Positions 23,352-25,787 of a DNA stretch of 25,787 bases are shown one piece after another. Each line of letters begins with the position of its first letter. Position 1 is the first letter of the stretch. Position numbers and translations under genes: made by a program. The notes beneath the pieces are model-generated. The model saw only the letters and a list, made by a program, of their open reading frames with translations. It ran no database searches and had not been told where the DNA came from. Origin of the DNA: a virus; the IMG/VR virus record IMGVR_UViG_3300009505_000064, positions 1 to 25,787 of that record; one strand, given 5' to 3'.

Positions 23352-25755
23352 TTTTTATCTTTTTTTTGTCTGTTAAATAAATAATCCATCTTCCATTTAA
23401 ATCTCTATCTTCTTTTATATCGTAAACCTCTTTTTTATAATCTCCAAACTCTACTAACCACCTATAGAATTCAATTCTGGAAATAGTTCTTTTTGCTTTA
23501 GGAGCAAAATCAGGATTGTCTTGTATAAATTCCATATATAAATCATTCTTATAAATCTTTTCATCAAACTTCAATAAATCATTCATTTTATAACCCCCAA
23601 TCAACCCACAGAATTCTAAAAATTCATGTGAGGTGTTTGCTCCAAGTGTTTTAATATCTTTGTTTTTAAATTTTCCTTTAATAAGTCCGTTAGTTAAATA
23701 GAACATTAAGTTTTCAACCATATAATTATCAAAAGCACACCATTCATCTTCATCCCATTCAGAAAACAAAAGTCTTCCAAACTCCACTAAAGGAGTAAAC
23801 TCTTTTGTATAAAATTGTTTGAACTCAATTTCCCATTTTCTTCTTTCAAAAGAATTACCTTTTCCTCTTATAGCATAGTTAGTTGTTATGCCAACTTTTG
23901 GAGACTTGTTAAATGGAATTTTAATAGCATCTTTATTTTTCTTTTCTAAAGTTAAACCTTCTGTAACCACACTAAATAACCTCTCAAAATCAAAATGTTT
24001 TTTTACGTCATCAAAACATAGTATTTGAGTATCAGCGCTTACCAATTGATATGCAAAACTTTTTTCAAAATTAAAAGCTTTACCATCAATTACCACTAGT
24101 TTTTTCATTTGAGACAAAGCATTTATAAACAAACCTTTACCTGTCCCACCCTCAGGGTTGGGAGATATTATTTCATCCCCTAAAATTATAGCGGGACAAT
24201 AAGAAAAATTCTTATATCCATGTAACATATAACCTATTGTACTTCTCATACATTTAATGGTTTGTTTGTTTTCTCCTGAGACATTAGAAATAAAAGTTTT
24301 ATAATCACAATCGCTTGAGTCACATAAATCAAAATCTCTATCTATGACTTGATCTTTCCAAACATATCCTCCTAAATCTAAGTAGTCAATAGTGGTCTTC
24401 TTGTCTTTGGTTACTTTTACTGCACAGTTTCTATAATATAAATAAGCCGTGGCCTTATTGTCTTCAATAAAATACACATCTACTGTGGTAAGTAATGATA
24501 AAAATTCTTCCCTAAAAAATCTTGTCTTGTCAGCAAAATAATTATAAATAGATAAATCATCCAAGTCTTCTAAATATCCAAGAATGAAATCTTTTATATC
24601 CTCTTCACTTGTGTGATCAATTAAGTTGTTGGTAACCCTAACAAATATAAAGTTTTTACTTCCTTGTGGAGTAAACTTATAGAATCCATTGTCTTCAAGA
24701 AACTGTCTAAACAAATAATGTATAATACTTATAACGCCTTTGTCGTTTTTATTCCAAAATCTTTTTTCGCTTTCATCCTCCTCTATTGAGGTGATAACGG
24801 AATTAATAACTGCGTCTTCAATATTGGATTCAGCTAACTGAAGACGAATTTCTTTTTTTGATACACCCCTTTTTAGTTTTATTCTTACTTGATTAACCTG
24901 ATCTTCGTCCTCATAATACTTCGAACCAAAGTTTTGAGTTTGTGAGTAGGCTGAATTTATAGTTGTTTTAATTTCATTTAAAGAAAAATCTTTAGATTGA
25001 AACTGTGCCATAATATATTCAGCTAAAGATCTACTTACACCATAATCATTAAATGCAGCTGCTAGGATATAAATATTATTATTTCTTTCCCCGTGCTTTA
25101 TGCCATACTTTCTGTTCCACCATTTCATAAGTATATCTACTATCTTATTCTCATCTGTTACGGGGATAGTTGGTCTTGAAGAATATTTGTCTACAACTTT
25201 ATACTCTTGCTCTTCAATTTTATCCCATAAATGAGAATTTTTATTTATATAAACAAGAGGATCGTATGATTCATAACATACTCTAGATACATTCTTACTT
25301 GTTTTATCAAAGTAATCTGAATTAAAATGTTTTCCTAAGGATAAAAAATAATTTTTATGATTTAAAGCATCATCAGGTATTTTAATTAAAACTTTTAATC
25401 CGTTTCCACTTGGAGAAATAAAAACAGAAAAAACATATTTATTTTTTGTTAACCTTTCTTTGGCAGATATCATATCTTTTTTGGTTTTGTATCCATCAAA
25501 ATCTAAGCATATAATACCACTATGTTTAATTAAACTATCATCATTTCTTTTATTAAAAGTTCCAGAAAAACAAATTTCAGGTAAACTTTTTTTAAGTTCT
25601 TGTCTTTTTTCTTTATCCTTTTCTAATCGAATCTGTTTAATTAAATCTTTTGACTTGCCTTCTTTAATTCTATTTAAAAGAGAAAATATATCTCTATAGA
25701 AAGGAGTAGAGGTATCCTTTATGTTCCTAAAAATTGTTACTTGTTCTAATTCCAT
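23323..25755 (-). CDS. Primase-helicase: VirE_N/PrimPol-like domain fused to SF3-type (D5-like) helicase
   Basis: This encodes 810 residues from ATG at 25755 (MELEQVTIFRN). A TTG three codons earlier (25764) is possible but less likely. The N-terminal part (about 60-170) has CLDFDGY with the acidic pair DFD at 85-87 and SPSGNGLKVLIKI at about 114-127. This is the pattern of BT4734/VirE-type N-terminal domains related to archaeo-eukaryotic primases. The C-terminal part has EGGTGKGLF at about 534-541 (Walker A), ILCFDDV at about 575-582 (Walker B) and KVGITTNYAIRGKG at about 620-633 (sensor 1), the SF3 helicase arrangement. The protein should prime and unwind DNA for phage replication. It is the first gene of the minus-strand operon, and its 3' end overlaps the next gene by 29 nt. 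The combination is frequent in Bacteroidetes phages. Confidence 0.85.
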   Translation of the reverse strand: MELEQVTIFRNIKDTSTPFYRDIFSLLNRIKEGKSKDLIKQIRLEKDKEKRQELKKSLPEICFSGTFNKRNDDSLIKHSGIICLDFDGYKTKKDMISAKERLTKNKYVFSVFISPSGNGLKVLIKIPDDALNHKNYFLSLGKHFNSDYFDKTSKNVSRVCYESYDPLVYINKNSHLWDKIEEQEYKVVDKYSSRPTIPVTDENKIVDILMKWWNRKYGIKHGERNNNIYILAAAFNDYGVSRSLAEYIMAQFQSKDFSLNEIKTTINSAYSQTQNFGSKYYEDEDQVNQVRIKLKRGVSKKEIRLQLAESNIEDAVINSVITSIEEDESEKRFWNKNDKGVISIIHYLFRQFLEDNGFYKFTPQGSKNFIFVRVTNNLIDHTSEEDIKDFILGYLEDLDDLSIYNYFADKTRFFREEFLSLLTTVDVYFIEDNKATAYLYYRNCAVKVTKDKKTTIDYLDLGGYVWKDQVIDRDFDLCDSSDCDYKTFISNVSGENKQTIKCMRSTIGYMLHGYKNFSYCPAIILGDEIISPNPEGGTGKGLFINALSQMKKLVVIDGKAFNFEKSFAYQLVSADTQILCFDDVKKHFDFERLFSVVTEGLTLEKKNKDAIKIPFNKSPKVGITTNYAIRGKGNSFERRKWEIEFKQFYTKEFTPLVEFGRLLFSEWDEDEWCAFDNYMVENLMFYLTNGLIKGKFKNKDIKTLGANTSHEFLEFCGLIGGYKMNDLLKFDEKIYKNDLYMEFIQDNPDFAPKAKRTISRIEFYRWLVEFGDYKKEVYDIKEDRDLNGRWIIYLTDKKKIKNVKLPGMDF

Positions 25756-25772
25756 GTATGTCAACTTATTTC

Positions 25773-25787
25773 TATATATATATATAT
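25773..25787. repeat. Dinucleotide repeat (TA)n at window end
   Basis: The last 15 nt are an uninterrupted TA run upstream of the minus-strand replication operon. It could be part of a promoter or origin region, a simple repeat, or the edge of a larger AT tract cut by the window. Nothing more can be read from this side. Confidence 0.7.

Noticed and set aside
25756-25764. TTG at 25764 as the primase-helicase start
   Set aside because: An ATG three codons later (25755) is the more usual start and begins the recognisable sequence. The TTGACA there on the coding strand is probably coincidence.
1-25787. tRNA genes, CRISPR arrays, insertion sequences, integrase or attachment sites
   Set aside because: No cloverleaf-like sequence, spaced repeats, transposase or recombinase motifs were seen on either strand.

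Overview
The window reads as part of a low-GC, strictly lytic-looking, tailed double-stranded DNA phage of a Bacteroidetes host, most likely a marine or aquatic flavobacterium. The evidence is the Bacteroidetes-type -7 promoter element TAnnTTTG (seen as TATCTTTG), A/T-rich leaders without Shine-Dalgarno motifs, very AT-rich codon use, and the gene content. The layout is that of a short-tailed (podovirus-type) virus and resembles the neck, muzzle and replication genes of crAss-like and Cellulophaga podoviruses. That lineage placement is from memory and is not proven here. The standard genetic code fits: TAA, TAG and TGA all end genes. No tRNA, CRISPR array, IS element or integrase was seen.

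Plus strand, about 1-8802: a conserved gene of unknown role, a hairpin terminator fused to a promoter, two neck/ring proteins, a 1529-residue muzzle (tail stabilisation) protein, a repetitive CxxC protein sharing a cysteine module with the muzzle C-terminus, and a further tail-associated protein. Plus strand, 8803-19483: a second copy of the same 17-nt promoter element drives a small GNAT-like gene and then three genes in the order expected of a T7 gp14/gp15/gp16-like DNA-ejection set (316, 572 and 2526 residues). The 2526-residue ORF contains two candidate genes in an alternative frame. One is a recognisable member of the small phage MPFKS family.

Minus strand, 25755 down to 19467: a compact, overlapping replication/DNA-processing operon. 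In order of transcription it has a VirE_N/PrimPol-like primase fused to an SF3-type helicase, two small unknown genes, an SNF2-like helicase, a 54-residue gene, a VRR-NUC nuclease coupled to it by ATGA, an unknown gene, a hydrophobic micro-ORF, a small helical protein, a calcineurin-like metallophosphatase, and a 37-residue gene whose 3' end overlaps the end of the giant plus-strand gene. The two arms converge at about 19.47-19.58 kb.

The most interesting signal is overprinting inside the giant ejection protein. The MPFKS-type gene lies in a low-complexity acidic linker whose wobble positions change sharply from their surroundings: 28 of 69 codons end in G/C against 5 of 68 just upstream, by hand count. 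Because this family is known to me as free-standing small genes, the linker frame may be the younger one.

No stretch longer than 300 bases lacks a gene. The longest gap between the larger genes (20794-20945) holds a possible promoter and the micro-ORF.
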